DNA from: Symsagittifera roscoffensis
Lineage: Eukaryota > Xenacoelomorpha > Acoela > Convolutidae
DNA length: 64,000 nucleotides
Direction: 5' to 3'
Assembly (NCBI RefSeq): GCF_963678635.1
Contig: NC_087064.1
Coordinates: forward strand, 82,889,847-82,953,846
Part shown: positions 11,691 through 22,440 of the stretch, one piece after another
How the letters are laid out: the number at the start of each line of letters is the position of its first letter
How positions within the stretch are numbered: the stretch's first letter is position 1
Notes under the pieces: model-generated
The model's database searches: none
What the model was told of the DNA's origin: nothing
The model's input: the letters and a program-made list of their open reading frames with translations, nothing else
Position numbers and translations under genes: made by a program

Positions 11691-12800
11691 CAGCTAAGCC
11701 CAACAACAATTTAACGAGTTCAAAATGTTTGTAACCAGCAAACGTTTCATTAAGTTTCTTAAAACGCAAATGACTTTTTTTTATAGCAAAACTGAATTAC
11801 TTTTGTTTTATATGAAAATCTCCAGTAAACTTGACATAATTTCTGCTCAAAATTATCAGCCTAAAATGGCTCAAGTTATTGTATATTTTTGCAAAAACAA
11901 AATGCGCCACTTTGCTACAGGAAAAATTGTGACTTACTTTTATCAGCAGCCCTTCTTGTGTAAATTTGACCCAATTTGAAAAACACCCTCTTAAGATTCA
12001 CGCTTTGTTAGTTTTGTTTGCATTATTATCATTGTACTGCTATTAATCAATTGCGGAAAAGAAAATCGGTAGGAAACATTTTTTCTAACTTTATCATTTT
12101 ATGTGCTTTTATTCATAATTTGCGCTTTTGATCATAACTCTCAACTCTAAAACAAACAAAACTGCTCTTGTCAGGGCAAAATCTTGATTGCTGCGATGAC
12201 TTTTAATTAGTTTCGAAAATTTTTTGGCAATATTTTTTAACTCCCCCTTTTATTTTTCCAGTTTTTTTGTCAAATGATCACATTAAAGGAAGTCAAGACG
12301 ATAAACAAATTATATTTTGATACAATTGCAACCGTATAGTAGCACGCAATTTTAACCGACAGTTGAAAAACTGACTAAAAATCATTGAAACCTGCATTGG
12401 AAACGCGTGAACAGAACTTTATCGAGCTGTGTAAACTATTTTCCACTGAAGAACTTTCTATTGATATTCTCAAAACAGAAAAAGCTTACAAAAAACAGTT
12501 ATTGTCATTGCGGACAAGAAAAGAAATCAGGTAATTCTAATGGCGATTTCCGATGAAGATGTTGAAAGAAAAATATAAAAAACAAAAATTCTAATACCCG
12601 GAAGTTGACTTGAAAAAAACTCATCTCACTTGTCAACAGGTTATACTTTTCTTGAACAGTTAGCCAAAAATAGTTTTTGATCAAATTTAGTAAAAAAAGA
12701 ACCTGTAATTGGGCTTACTACGACTTCGAGTGAAATATTTTTGTGCGAGAAATTTGAGCGAAACTTCTTTTAGAGATTCTTTCCATCCTGTGTACAGTTT
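11691..12800 (+). mobile_element. Merlin-type DNA transposon, copy 2 (more decayed)
   Basis: This copy is homologous to 7611-8740 in the same orientation. The transposase remnant is recognisable at about 12440-12760: YCHCGQEKK at the zinc ribbon, then a stop where the tryptophan of the WRC motif should be, and GS*LE in place of GTWLE. It has more stops and indels than copy 1. It lies directly against the truncated 5' end of the non-LTR element, so the latter sits between two same-orientation Merlin copies. Confidence 0.65.
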
Positions 12801-13034
12801 CTTTCTAACCTAAAAAATTAGTGTTAAGTACTTTGTGAAAACACAAAAATTATTTGTTAACTTCAAAATATATATTCGTTTTGTAAAAAAAAATCTGGAA
12901 AAAGGAAATGGTAGCGGTATTGAAAGAAGAATAAGTAACAAACGTCTGAGGCTAGTAAAGTTTTCTCACGGATTGTTTCCGTTTTCTCGCTGAGAATGTT
13001 TCAGGTTGCATGAACAAAGTCTTTACTCCGCTAT

Positions 13035-13252
13035 TGTGATTTGTTTTTAGCTGTTTTAAATGATCTTCGGTATTTAAATAAAAACCAGTTAACTCAGTTT
13101 GATACGATCACCGGTCGATCAGAGAGTGTTCGTTCAATTGTCCTTTTAGAATGTTTTAAATTAACACACTCTATTTTATCCGTTTTACCTTTTTAAGTAT
13201 TTGTACATTAGTTGTACATAGCTCTTAATATTAGAACTTTTTTTATGTTGCA
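13035..13252 (+). repeat. 5' LTR of Ty3/gypsy element 1
   Basis: It begins TGTGATTTGTTTTTAG and ends ...TGTTGCA, matching 19410-19625 through most of its length (landmarks GATACGA(T/C)CACCGG and AGAGTGTTCGTTCA). Both LTRs start TG, end CA and are 217 and 216 bp long. Homology stops sharply upstream of 13035. The sequence after the LTR did not give a convincing tRNA primer-binding site. Confidence 0.8.
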
Positions 13253-13318
13253 GTCTAATGATTCAAACGTGCGTGGAATCCCCCTTCTGGCCTAACCACA
13301 CCTTAGAACCACCGCATG

Positions 13319-14170
13319 CCTGGACCCAATGGAGCGACCAATTTCAATAGGCGGTTAATGCAAAAAAAATCTGGACATAGAGAGCCTACACGGACCAGAA
13401 GTTCCAGAAATGCAAATCTCCATTTTGGAACAAGATACAGGAAGCGAGTCGGAAACGGACAGAGCCAGCAGAGGGACGAGGAGTAGAAACGCAATGAAAC
13501 AGTGAGAAGCCGCCAAAGAAAAGTGGATCAACGACAAGAAAAGGAAATATAACGAAATGAGACGGACGGAGGCGGGTAAGTAACTGCGCTCAATTTTATT
13601 CCTAGCCCTAGGGAGAGATGTAAAAAGAGTCTTCCCGCAAAAGAACCCGAGGGTCAAGATTTCAACAATCTCCTTCACAGCGTTCTGGACCTTACTTGAT
13701 GCAGCATTCAACAAACCGCCCAACAAAACATTCGAGAGGTATAAATTACTCAACCGCAAACAGAAAGACAGGGAATCATATGAGCAATTCTGGGGAGCTT
13801 TAACGGACCTGGCGAGTACGGGTAATTTAAAGAAAAATAACGAGGCGGAATGGATAAGGTATGTTTTTATTTGCAACACTAGAAACACAGACACCCAAAG
13901 AAAACTACTTTCAACCACGGTAAGTCCGACAGAAGCACTCAACCAAGCCTTGGTTGATGAAAAAGGATATTTTAATCACCAAAAATTGACAGATATGGTA
14001 TGATCATCGGCCATTAAATCACGCACGATCACAACTTTTAAATCCTCCAACAATCATTATCAGATTAAGAAGGAACCAAGCCTCAATATAGAACGGAGCA
14101 ACACGTGCATGAAATGTGGGAATCCATTTATGAAAGGGCACTCATACGTATGCCCAGCGAAGGACATAAT
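13319..14170 (+). pseudogene. Gag of Ty3/gypsy element 1, interrupted
   Basis: The gag product would form the retroelement's RNA-packaging particle. The reading frame starting near 13331 shows a charged N-terminal part, then a capsid-like helical region (FWTLLDAAFNKPPNKTFERY and DRESYEQFWGALTDLA at about 13680-13815), followed by a cysteine/histidine cluster CMKCGNPFMKGHSYVC (about 14108-14155) in zinc-knuckle position. In-frame stops occur near 13358, 13502, 13578 and 14003. A 195-codon frame on the opposite strand (13355-13942) is a shadow. The gag call rests on position and zinc cluster more than on sequence. Confidence 0.65.
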
Positions 14171-14459
14171 TTATTAAAATTGTAATTACAAAGGTTCGCC
14201 AAATTCGCCAAATTATGTAAATCCGTAACAAACGACCCACTGTAAATACTGTAAATGATATTTATGTAAATACTGAGATTTGTACATACGTCTCTCCGGA
14301 AAACCCGTGGGGCGAAAATCAAGACTCGTGTGACGTGATAAACGCCTGGAACGAATACGGGCAGAGCGACGATGATGACTTCTCAGTACTGAGCGTGAGA
14401 ACAATTTACGATAAAAACGGACTTGAAATAAGAAAGAAATTTCTGAACATAGGCCTGGG

Positions 14460-14828
14460 TTGGGAATGATTGTAAATATGAACATACCAGTAGACTCAGC
14501 AAGCCCTGTAAATTTTTTAAAACTAAGATACCCGAATCTAAACATTTACCCAATGGAGAAGTGGGTTAAAAACTTGTATTGTGGCTTTACTGACGATACA
14601 ATCAATATCCTAGGAAAGATCATCGTGAGGACACAATCCAATGGGTGGATCAGCGAGGAAACACCGTTCTTCATAACAGGTGGCCATGAACGAAACATAC
14701 TGGGGAACGACAATCTACCCAAGTTAGGCATAGAAGTGACACAGAAGAAATGCCCTCAGCCAATCTGCATGGTCAACTACCCACCATTTGAGAGTAAGTG
14801 CATAAACCCGCATTCTTTTAATGACTAA
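14460..14828 (+). pseudogene. Protease and start of RT, Ty3/gypsy element 1
   Basis: A retropepsin-like start is visible as NMNIPVDSASPVNFL. The usual catalytic triad D-(T/S)-G reads D-S-A here, a substitution expected to impair the aspartic protease. The frame runs on into the sequence that precedes RT and stops at 14826. The stretch between the gag zinc cluster and 14460 has several stops, so gag and pol are no longer joined by any simple frame. Confidence 0.6.
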
Positions 14829-14984
14829 ATCCTTAGCGAGCTCAAAGAATTATTCACCAGAGTGGGGAAAATACCCAACGACCACGAAGTAACCCATTTT
14901 CACACACCGTTCAAACCAGTACATGCAAAAGGGAGAAGAGTTCCCCTTTACTTACTCGCGGTGGTAAATTAAGAACTGAAAAGA

Positions 14985-16230
14985 ATGGAGACCGAAGGTC
15001 ACATAATAAAACTGGAAAAGTGCGAAGAAGATTGCTTTATCAGACCAATTGTGATTACACGGAAGAAAGACGGTTCAAATAAATTGGCATCAGATTATAA
15101 ATTATTAAACGATCAGACGTTTAAAAATAAGTACAAATTGCCAAATATTCACGAACTCATAGGCAACGTGGTCGTACGAATTTCAGAGAAATCCAACGGA
15201 CAAGTTTGGTTCAGCAACTTATATCTGAAAAACGCTTACAGTCAACTCAAATTGTGCAACCAAACGAGCAAACAGTGTGATTTTAAAACAGTAGGTGGTG
15301 AAACAACTGGAATATATCAATTTTTAACTGGATTTTAAGGATTGGGAGACATGTCCAACGAAATCCAACAGGTCGTGGACTCACTTTTAAAAAACATACC
15401 GTTCGCAAATTGTTGTATAGACGACATTCTGGTAGCTTCGAGGGATCGTTGGAAGAACATAAAGCAAAAATCTATAAATTTTTAACAATCCTAAATAAGA
15501 ACAATATGGCGGTGAAATGGGGGAAGTGTGCATTTTTCAAATCAGAAATAGAATGGCTAGGCTTCAAAGTCTCCGGCGAGGGATTACGACCGTTGGTCGG
15601 TTAAGCAGACGCCATCAAGAATTTACCAATCCCTAAGAACATTTCGGAACTGAGATCGTTCTTCGGCTCGATAAATCAGTATGTGAAATTCGTCCCGAAT
15701 ATATCGACCCTAAGCTCTCAATTACGACCCCCACTGAATGAAAAGTCTGTATCTAAATGGGATAATGTTCATTCTTTAGCCTTCAAAAAACTAAAATTGG
15801 AAATTGTAAATATCAGAGAAAACAGCCACTTCGAAATAAAAGAAAAAACTGGGTTGAAAACGGACGCTTCGCACAGTGGATTAAGTGCGATTCTAGAACA
15901 GTTACAAGGGGACAAGTAGAAAACGATCGCTTTCGCCTCAAGATTTTTAAACAATCAAGAAATGAAGTATTCCACGAATGAAGTAGAGTTACTGGTCGGG
16001 GTGTGGGCCTCTGAAAATTTCAGGAAATATCTCTACGGAACAGAATTCCAAATCGCAACGGACAGTAAAGCCCTGCTTTCCGCACTTTCGGCAAATACAT
16101 GGAATAAGACCATGCATAGCCGACTGACCCGCCCGGTAAACATTATTATTTTTCAATTTTAAGATATCCCATATACCAGGAAAAGATATGGGTTTTACCG
16201 ATCTTTTATCTAGATTATATTCGGGCAAAG
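14985..16230 (+). pseudogene. Reverse transcriptase-RNase H, Ty3/gypsy element 1
   Basis: This would copy element RNA to DNA and degrade the RNA strand. Visible RT blocks: VITRKKDGSNKL with DYKLLN (about 15050-15110), WFSNLYLKNAYSQL, and the catalytic box CCIDDILVASRG (about 15400-15435) followed by LTILNKNNMAVKWGKCAF and EWLGFKVSGEG. RNase H shows LKTDASHSGLSAILEQ (about 15855-15900), YSTNEVELLVGVWA and ATDSKALLSAL. The tether toward integrase keeps GKDMGFTDLLSRL after a frame change near 16170. In-frame stops at about 15337, 15602, 15917 and 16160 split it. The region 16230-16680 is the decayed linker before integrase. Confidence 0.88.
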
Positions 16231-16681
16231 CCCTCCCAACTTCTTTTTATGACAAAACTTTGTATTCGCTTCAATCGACAAAATTCAGAACACCCTATTT
16301 AATAGAACACACTTTAACTCTGTAGATGTAAAAATTGTAGATAAACCACCGATCGCTGTAAATACTAATACTCTCGTTAATAGTAATATCTCGTTGGGAG
16401 TCGAAAATTCCAGCGACGTGATTGGTCGAGACTTTTCAAATAGCTCTTTAGCTAACTAATTTCAAACTCCAAATGATTGTCGCTAATATATCTTGAATTG
16501 CTCGATCATAAAAAATTTGTGATTATTCTCACACTCGAACAGAAAATTGTACCTCGAAGTGCCTACCTATCGTTAATTCTAAATTCAGTTTTAAGAGAAT
16601 CACTTTCTCGGACAAGGTCCTTTCATTCTTAAGAACAAACTATTTTCACCACAATTCAAAAAGAAATTCGATTTTACGAAA

Positions 16682-17551
16682 GTGGAGGAAATTACCGGGC
16701 CTTTATTAGTAATTCCAGAAGAACATAATATTTACATTAAATATAAAAACAACCACTTTCCGGACGACCAAACAAATCTAGTCAAGAAGTACAAATCAGG
16801 TTCAAATTTTCCAACGTCTCTTATACTTCCCAAAAATCACTGTTCAAAGAAACTCCTTCAACTAATGATTAGGAAAGACGAAGTGTTATGGGACTTGATC
16901 GAGAAAATAAAGACGAATCGACCAATGGACATCCACGGAGCTTACATGAAAAAAATTCGTGAAGACCTCCACTTGAAAGATGACCTACTATTTCTTGACA
17001 ACGACCTAGTCGTACCAGCTACCATCTGGGGAACTTTCAACACTATGCTTCACGAGACCCACCCAGGCCAGTTTGGGATGAAGTCTCTCGCAGAATATAT
17101 GTGTTGGCAGGTTCTTACCAGTTTTCAGGCATTGGCTACAGGACTTCGCGAGATCTACCACCACGCGAAGTCCTGTAGCCAATGCCTGAAAACTGGCAAG
17201 AGCCTCAAAATTTTGCTAGGTACCGACAAAATTACCAAATTGCCGACTTTGACCTTTGCTAAAGAAGAAATAAATCTGGATTTCGCAGGACCGTTGGACG
17301 CGTTCTGGGGAAAACAAAAATACATTCTTCTATGTATCGATCGATTCGCTAAATTCCCATCAACCGCGAACAGTGTGATTACTTTCTTAAACGACTACTG
17401 TCACCTTCACGGTTTTCCAAGGAAGATTAGAGTCGACCATGGGTCTTGCTTTTATCTCACAATTTTAAAAATGTCTGCGAAAATTTCAACATCGAGATCA
17501 TTTATTGTACAGTCGCCGACCATAGATCCAATGGCCTCGTGGAAAGATTAG
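16682..17551 (+). pseudogene. Integrase of Ty3/gypsy element 1, damaged
   Basis: Integrase inserts the cDNA into the chromosome. The N-terminal HHCC zinc finger is represented by LHETHPGQFGM and SCSQCLKTGK, and the core by INLDFAGPLDAF, LLCIDRFAKFP and IRVDHGSCF. The normal D-N-G motif reads D-H-G. Between the His and Cys pairs the gene contains a perfect 33-bp inverted repeat (17118-17150 and 17164-17196) that replaces the expected sequence, so the finger is probably destroyed although the frame stays open. The frame ends at 17551, before the C-terminal part that continues in another frame (GCAPFETHFNRATNTRWKN, about 17666-17720). Confidence 0.85.
17118..17196. repeat. Perfect 33-bp inverted repeat inside integrase
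   Basis: The left arm starts CCAGTTTTCAGGCATTGGCT and ends at 17150; the right arm, 17164-17196, is its exact reverse complement. The loop is 13 bp (AGATCTACCACCA). The right arm encodes the expected zinc-finger cysteine region, so the left arm is the copied one. The array units B and C begin downstream of this point and do not contain it. Confidence 0.95.
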
Positions 17552-18326
17552 TTTAAACGATAAAATCCAAATTACTGGCAATGTCATTCGAGTTACCGAA
17601 ACCCGCGCTAAATTCTTCGATCGAAAAAATTATCTGGAATTGAGAATCTCTAAACAAGCTTCAATCGGCTGTGCCCCGTTCGAAACACATTTTAATAGAG
17701 CGACTAACACTAGATGGAAAAATCGGATTTCCTTTGATGACCATTTAGATAAAGGGAAATCAATCCTTTCCAGCAGACGGGCCAGCAATTGGGAACTGCA
17801 CGACGGGGAGGAAGAGGGGTACCTCGACGAAGATAAAGACAGCCCATCTGGACCGGAAGACAACTTACCGCTAGCGCAAACAATCCCGAGCGCAACCACT
17901 CCAGAGGGCCACAAACAGTCTAGAGAGTCTGACACAAAGAAGAAAATAGTTGCTGGAGGTAATTTATATAGAAGGGCTACCAACAGGAAAAACGGGGAAC
18001 CTTATTTCAACTTAGTAAAGAAGGATATCATTGACTCTTCAAACCATACAATAACACTCGATAACGGTCATCTTTCACGAAAATCAGATTTGGCAACTAA
18101 AGGAAAACTACTCCCCGGCCCCAATAAAATCGTGGTGAACCAACCATCCATCGGGCACAAGTCATACTTCCATTCGAGTTTAGCCGGAAAGAGGAAGCTA
18201 TCTCCCCCAAAGAAAACTTTAGTGATGGTCACACCTCAGCCAAGACAGGGCACCTCAGGAGCGGGCGGATCAACGCAGAGGTCGGATTCACCAACAGACG
18301 TAGAGACAACCCAAGACCTCAGATAG
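17552..18326 (+). pseudogene. Integrase C-terminal tail and charged extension, unit A
   Basis: The part near 17640-17720 reads GCAPFETHFNR, typical of the end of gypsy integrase (PFE-x-HF-G-R). It is followed by a hydrophilic region rich in Ser, Lys, Asp and Pro, with no recognised domain, up to the stop at 18324-18326. Homologous frames occur in unit B (24183-25004) and unit C (29870-30470, with a gap). The minus-strand frame 17630-17983 is a shadow. Confidence 0.7.
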
Positions 18327-19040
18327 ATCCCTTCAGGTTCTTCGTCATCCTTGAATTTAAAGTCTTGGGCCGGGATTATAGACGATTATTATGACAATGT
18401 GACTAATAATAACCTACCCCGAGCCACCAATTTGAGTCTAATCAAGGGTTAAGTGTTACAGGTGATGCCCACTCTCCTCAATTGAGACCAAATCTATTAG
18501 TTAATACCGACCAACGGGCGATTTTAGAAATACTAGAATCTGCCGAGATAGAAGTTTAGGAGTGTAACCCAATCAGGCTAGACAGTGCCCCAGAAGCCGT
18601 GGTCCTATCGAACCGACAACCCAGAAGCCGTCGGAGCCCCCAAAGTTTTCGGAGATTGCCGATTTTTTGACGTAGTGCTCGAAAAAGATGACCAGCCGAC
18701 ATTTTCATCACAGATTGGCATTATCAGCCAACCCAGAGCAACATTCGTGAGAACCTCACCGTCAAACTTGTTGACACCCTTAGCGGAGGCTCCACCAGTA
18801 CGAACCCTGGTCGCAGAAACCACACTTACTTGGTCATCTAAGAAATCGTGCCCATCGGACAGACCAATTTATACGCCAATTATGACACTTTTTAAAAGCA
18901 CCTCTTCAGTATCGCACTATACAATCCAACCGACTACCAATTACGCACTTCACGAGGTAGAGAAATCAAGCAAAATATCCTCGACTATCGACTCAGAAGT
19001 AAAAGCTAAATTGGATGATTTCGACGAACAATGTAACTGA
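18327..19040 (+). pseudogene. 3'-terminal frame of Ty3/gypsy element 1, unknown function
   Basis: After several stops (18327-18580) there is an open stretch from 18585 to 19040, rich in Ser/Thr/Pro and ending FDEQCN. It has no ATG start and no transmembrane segment, so it does not look like an env glycoprotein. Unit C keeps a 17-bp segment missing from units A and B (around 30760-30790), and in C the upstream frame reads straight through into this one, which suggests that A and B share a frameshifting deletion. A role in gag-pol tail function is only a guess. Confidence 0.5.
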
Positions 19041-19409
19041 CTCCACAAAATTCAAAAAAAAAAACATAACCATTCTTTAATTCATCTTATAGTACTCTTA
19101 TTTGATCATTTCACTGTAGATAACATTGCACATGTCAAAGATACATCTTGTAGATTAGTAATTTTCTTTTCTTCTTAATTGAGTTAACTTGCTTTTATCT
19201 CAATTTCTGTAAAACTGTAAATTCTGTATATTCACCCTTTACATTTGTACTTTCCTATTTTAATTTGTAGATACTATTTTGCTTGCTGTACTATGTTTTT
19301 TGGTGACGCAGTTTGTAAAATATTGTTCCAACTTTGAAGGGGGAAAATGGGTGTATATAGAAGTAGTTAGTGAGTTTGTAGTTTTATTTTTTTTCCCGGT
19401 GGGAAATAT

Positions 19410-19625
19410 TGTGATTTGTTTTTAGCTGTTTCAAATGACCTTCGTTATTTAATTGAATACCTGTTAATTTAGTTCGATACGACCACCGGTTGATCGGAGA
19501 GTGTTCGTTCAGTTGTCCTTTTGGAATCTTTTAAATTAACACCCTCTATTTTCTCCGCTTTACCTTTTTAGGTTTTTGTACATTAGTTAAACATAGCTCG
19601 TAGTATTAGAACACTTTATTATCCA
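19410..19625 (+). repeat. 3' LTR of Ty3/gypsy element 1 (unit A)
   Basis: It starts TGTGATTTG after a purine-rich tract (GGTGGGAAATAT) and ends TTATTATCCA. It aligns with the 5' LTR at 13035-13252 with moderate divergence, which suggests an old insertion. Copies recur at 26087-26302 and 31564-31780. Confidence 0.8.
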
Positions 19626-20975
19626 CTTTTTCAAGAAAGGTTTCATTACGATGCAAAACTTAGTGCAGGTGAGAAAACTGACAATTTTAGACCCGGATTA
19701 CATTGGTAAGTCATTGAAACCAAATAATGATAATTTCATAGATGGTAGCTCTGAACATTTGCTCTGGGTCAATATGCATTTCTTTTTTTGAGTTTCGAAG
19801 GAATTTTTGTCCAAAATGTACATTGATAACAGAAATTTTACAAACTAAATTTCTGAAATTGCGGCGCTTAATATTGACCACTAGTGTTGTCAAACCTTTT
19901 ATAGAGGTCGCAATTAATTTTTTCCAATTTTTTTAAAGAAAAGTCTTAAAATTTGTTCAGACTCAAAATTTATTTTTTTGGGTTTTGACTATGGTTTTTT
20001 TTATAAATTTAGTTCTTGTCTTTCGTTATAAGGATGCCAAATTCCACTATCGTGCAGCAAGTGTGAAAGTACGAAAAACATGATTGAGTTCTAGTTTCGA
20101 AAGTGGAATTTATTTTCCAGATTCCGCTGTGGAATTAAATATACCTATTGATCCAATTTGTCAATCATGAACAGTTTATTGTTCCGACCGTTGGAGAAAT
20201 CTTGAGGAATTTTGTATTGGTGTGTGTTTTAGTTTTTTGTTTTTTTTACTTCCACGCAAACTCAGATACCAATAATTACAAGAAAAGTTTTAAATTTTCA
20301 GGCGCAAATTTTCTTTTTTTGCGGTTTGACTTCTGGTTTAATTACTTTTGCGACAAGCAAGGGTATTGCAATCGGGTACCAGACTTTTTTCCCGTAAATG
20401 TTTTTGTTCTCAGGACTCACTTGGACTCCTGTTGGTACCTTGGTTGGTTTATAATGATTTCAAATTTCTTAGTGTCTTCAGCACCTTTTGCCAGGGGGTA
20501 ACAAATACGGCAATGGGACGACAAAGGTAATGGGTCGAATGTGACTGCGAAATGTAAGTTGTCTAATATTTGTCTGCTTAAGTTTTGTAGGCTTATTTGC
20601 AAGATCTAAGAATAGTTTTTTTCTGGTACAAAGAACTTTCACTGTAACTGCTTAGTGTCTTAACATTGTAAAAGTCCGGCAGAATCGAGGTTTAATTTAC
20701 ATTGGTTGTAATTTTACTAGCTCGATATAGGAAAATTTCATTTTTTTCATTTTTTGGCCTAATAAAATTTGGTTCATTTTATACCAACTTAGTGGCCTCC
20801 TTTTTCTTGCCAGGTAATTGAAAACAAATTTTGTGCGTGGGTGTGTTCTGAGGGGAAAAAGAAAAAAATTTTAACTTTAATTTAGAATTTTTTTGAATTT
20901 TTTCGGCGAGAAAGGTTTCTGCTCAGATATTTTCGGCTTTGCCACCTCTTGGTTATTATAAAGTCAAATCCATTC

Positions 20976-21058
20976 AATCATATGGCGGATCTGGTTTAAA
21001 GATAACCAACTGCTTGAGACCGCAAAAGATTGCGGTTCGAATTCGGCCAAGACATTTT
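20976..21058 (+). other. tRNA-like sequence (A and B boxes), unit A
   Basis: An A-box-like TGGCGGATCTGGTTTAAAG (20983-21001) is followed 33 bp later by a B-box-like GGTTCGAATTC (21034-21044). The intervening CTTGAGA could be a serine-type anticodon loop, but its stem does not pair. No functional tRNA fold is evident, so it is a degenerate tRNA or the head of a tRNA-derived SINE. Copies lie at 27659-27741 and 33067-33149; in the last the B box is mutated (GGTTTGAATTC). Confidence 0.35.
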
Positions 21059-21246
21059 TTTAGGGCTACCGTCTTGTTTTTTTGGTCGACTCAATTCCCG
21101 TCGACTGTTTTGATGGTTTAGTTTTCTTTCAAATTCTTTTAATTTCCCATCCTTGAGGCGACAAGGCTCGGGAGTTCAATTTCTGTCGAAACTTGAATTT
21201 TCTTGCAAACTGAAATATTTCGGCTAAATTAGTTTATTGTCGCTCT

Positions 21247-22440
21247 GCTTATTTTGATTCTGCTTTTTCCGCAGAAATGATTTTTTTTGAAAATTTAGTT
21301 TTTTTTCTACTGTTACAGAAGGTTGCAAGTTTTTATTAGCAGCCACAATTTTTTGAAGTTTTTTTTCCAATTTTTTCCGTTTGATTGTAATCATAATCAT
21401 TCATTTTTTTATCGCAATTCTTGTGAAACTCAGCTTCGCTTCTGTGTCCATAGAGAATTTTCTGAAATGACCTTCAAAATTCATCAGGAACAACTCATGA
21501 GTGTGATATTTTCTGGAAACTCATCAGTGCATCTGTTCTGGAATCCCTGCTGAAAAAGTATCTTATTTTTGCTGTACACTTTTGTCTTGTATAACTTCAA
21601 AAAAATTCTGCAGTAAAAACTATGATTAAATTGCTTCTTTTCATTTGTAGATTTTTTGAGAATTCAAATTTTACACTAGATAGAGAAAGCAGTCTTATAA
21701 ATGGACAGATTGAACGGTAGCATGTTTATTGTTGTCTAAAAATATAAATGAACTGTTTTTTTGTCTTGATTTTTTAATAAAATTCATTAGCCCTACAGAA
21801 TTACTTATAAATATCTTATATAATTTATTGATTCAACTTGATCACAACAATTGTATTCTAGCCGAATTTTATAAACTAAAAACTAAACTTTAACATCACA
21901 ACTCCTCAAGCGAACTACAGAAAAGTTTGTTTCTGTGATTGGGAATTATTTTTATCAACAAAATACTCTTGATAAACATATGTGTTCATTTTAATTTAAC
22001 ACATGTTTCTATATAAACTGGTAGATTTAGTCTGCAGGTTAAGAAATACCGAGAAAACAATGATTTTAAAAAGGTCTCATTGCATTTTTTTGATCTCATC
22101 ACTCAACTTTTTATAAGCCAACTTAATTAATCTTGCTTTTCATTCAGTTCAAAAAATCGTCAAAATACATGATATTTGTTCGGTTCAATCCATGAATTTT
22201 GCAGCAACCTTAAAATGTAACCTAGATATACAACATTTCATGAAATTTTCTACTATGTCACACGTCGTTTTCTGATGTTTGACGTGGGTTTTGTTAATTA
22301 GCTAATTTAGTTTTATAATTTTTTGACGACCCAGCAACATCTTCAGCAGCTTTTTGAATGCATCTAGTCATGCATATCGCCCACTCACGTGAACATGTCA
22401 TTTTGGATCCAACAACGCATCTTTTTTGGGCGGAAGTACT
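21247..22440 (+). repeat. Nested duplication, left copy
   Basis: It starts GCTTATTTTGATTCTGC and ends GGGCGGAAGTACT. It is directly followed by a second copy (22441-23555), nearly identical over most of its length. Units B and C have one copy only. Confidence 0.9.

Larger units (their letters stand above)
13035..19625 (+). mobile_element. Ty3/gypsy LTR retrotransposon, near complete, mutated
   Basis: A 6.6-kb provirus with 5' LTR (13035-13252), gag, protease, RT-RNase H, integrase, two further downstream frames and 3' LTR (19410-19625). The pol order PR-RT-RH-IN marks Ty3/gypsy rather than copia. The main frames carry scattered stops (for example near 14178, 15337, 15602, 15917 and 16160), so it is inactive as read. 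No matching target duplication is seen (CGCTAT to the left, CTTTTT to the right); the tandem duplication to the right or simple decay could explain this. Its 3' third was then amplified in the array at 17303-35120. Confidence 0.9.

Noticed and set aside
13355-13942. 195-codon minus-strand frame
   Set aside because: It lies opposite the gag region of the gypsy element, which has zinc-knuckle-like cysteines and the pol context on the plus strand; the minus frame is a shadow.
17630-17983. 117-codon minus-strand frame, also at 24308-24661 and 29870-30175
   Set aside because: These are antisense shadows of the integrase tail, repeated only because the array units are repeated.
20148-20501. 117-codon hydrophobic plus frame in unit A
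   Set aside because: The equivalent positions in units B and C are frame-broken and it has no family motif.
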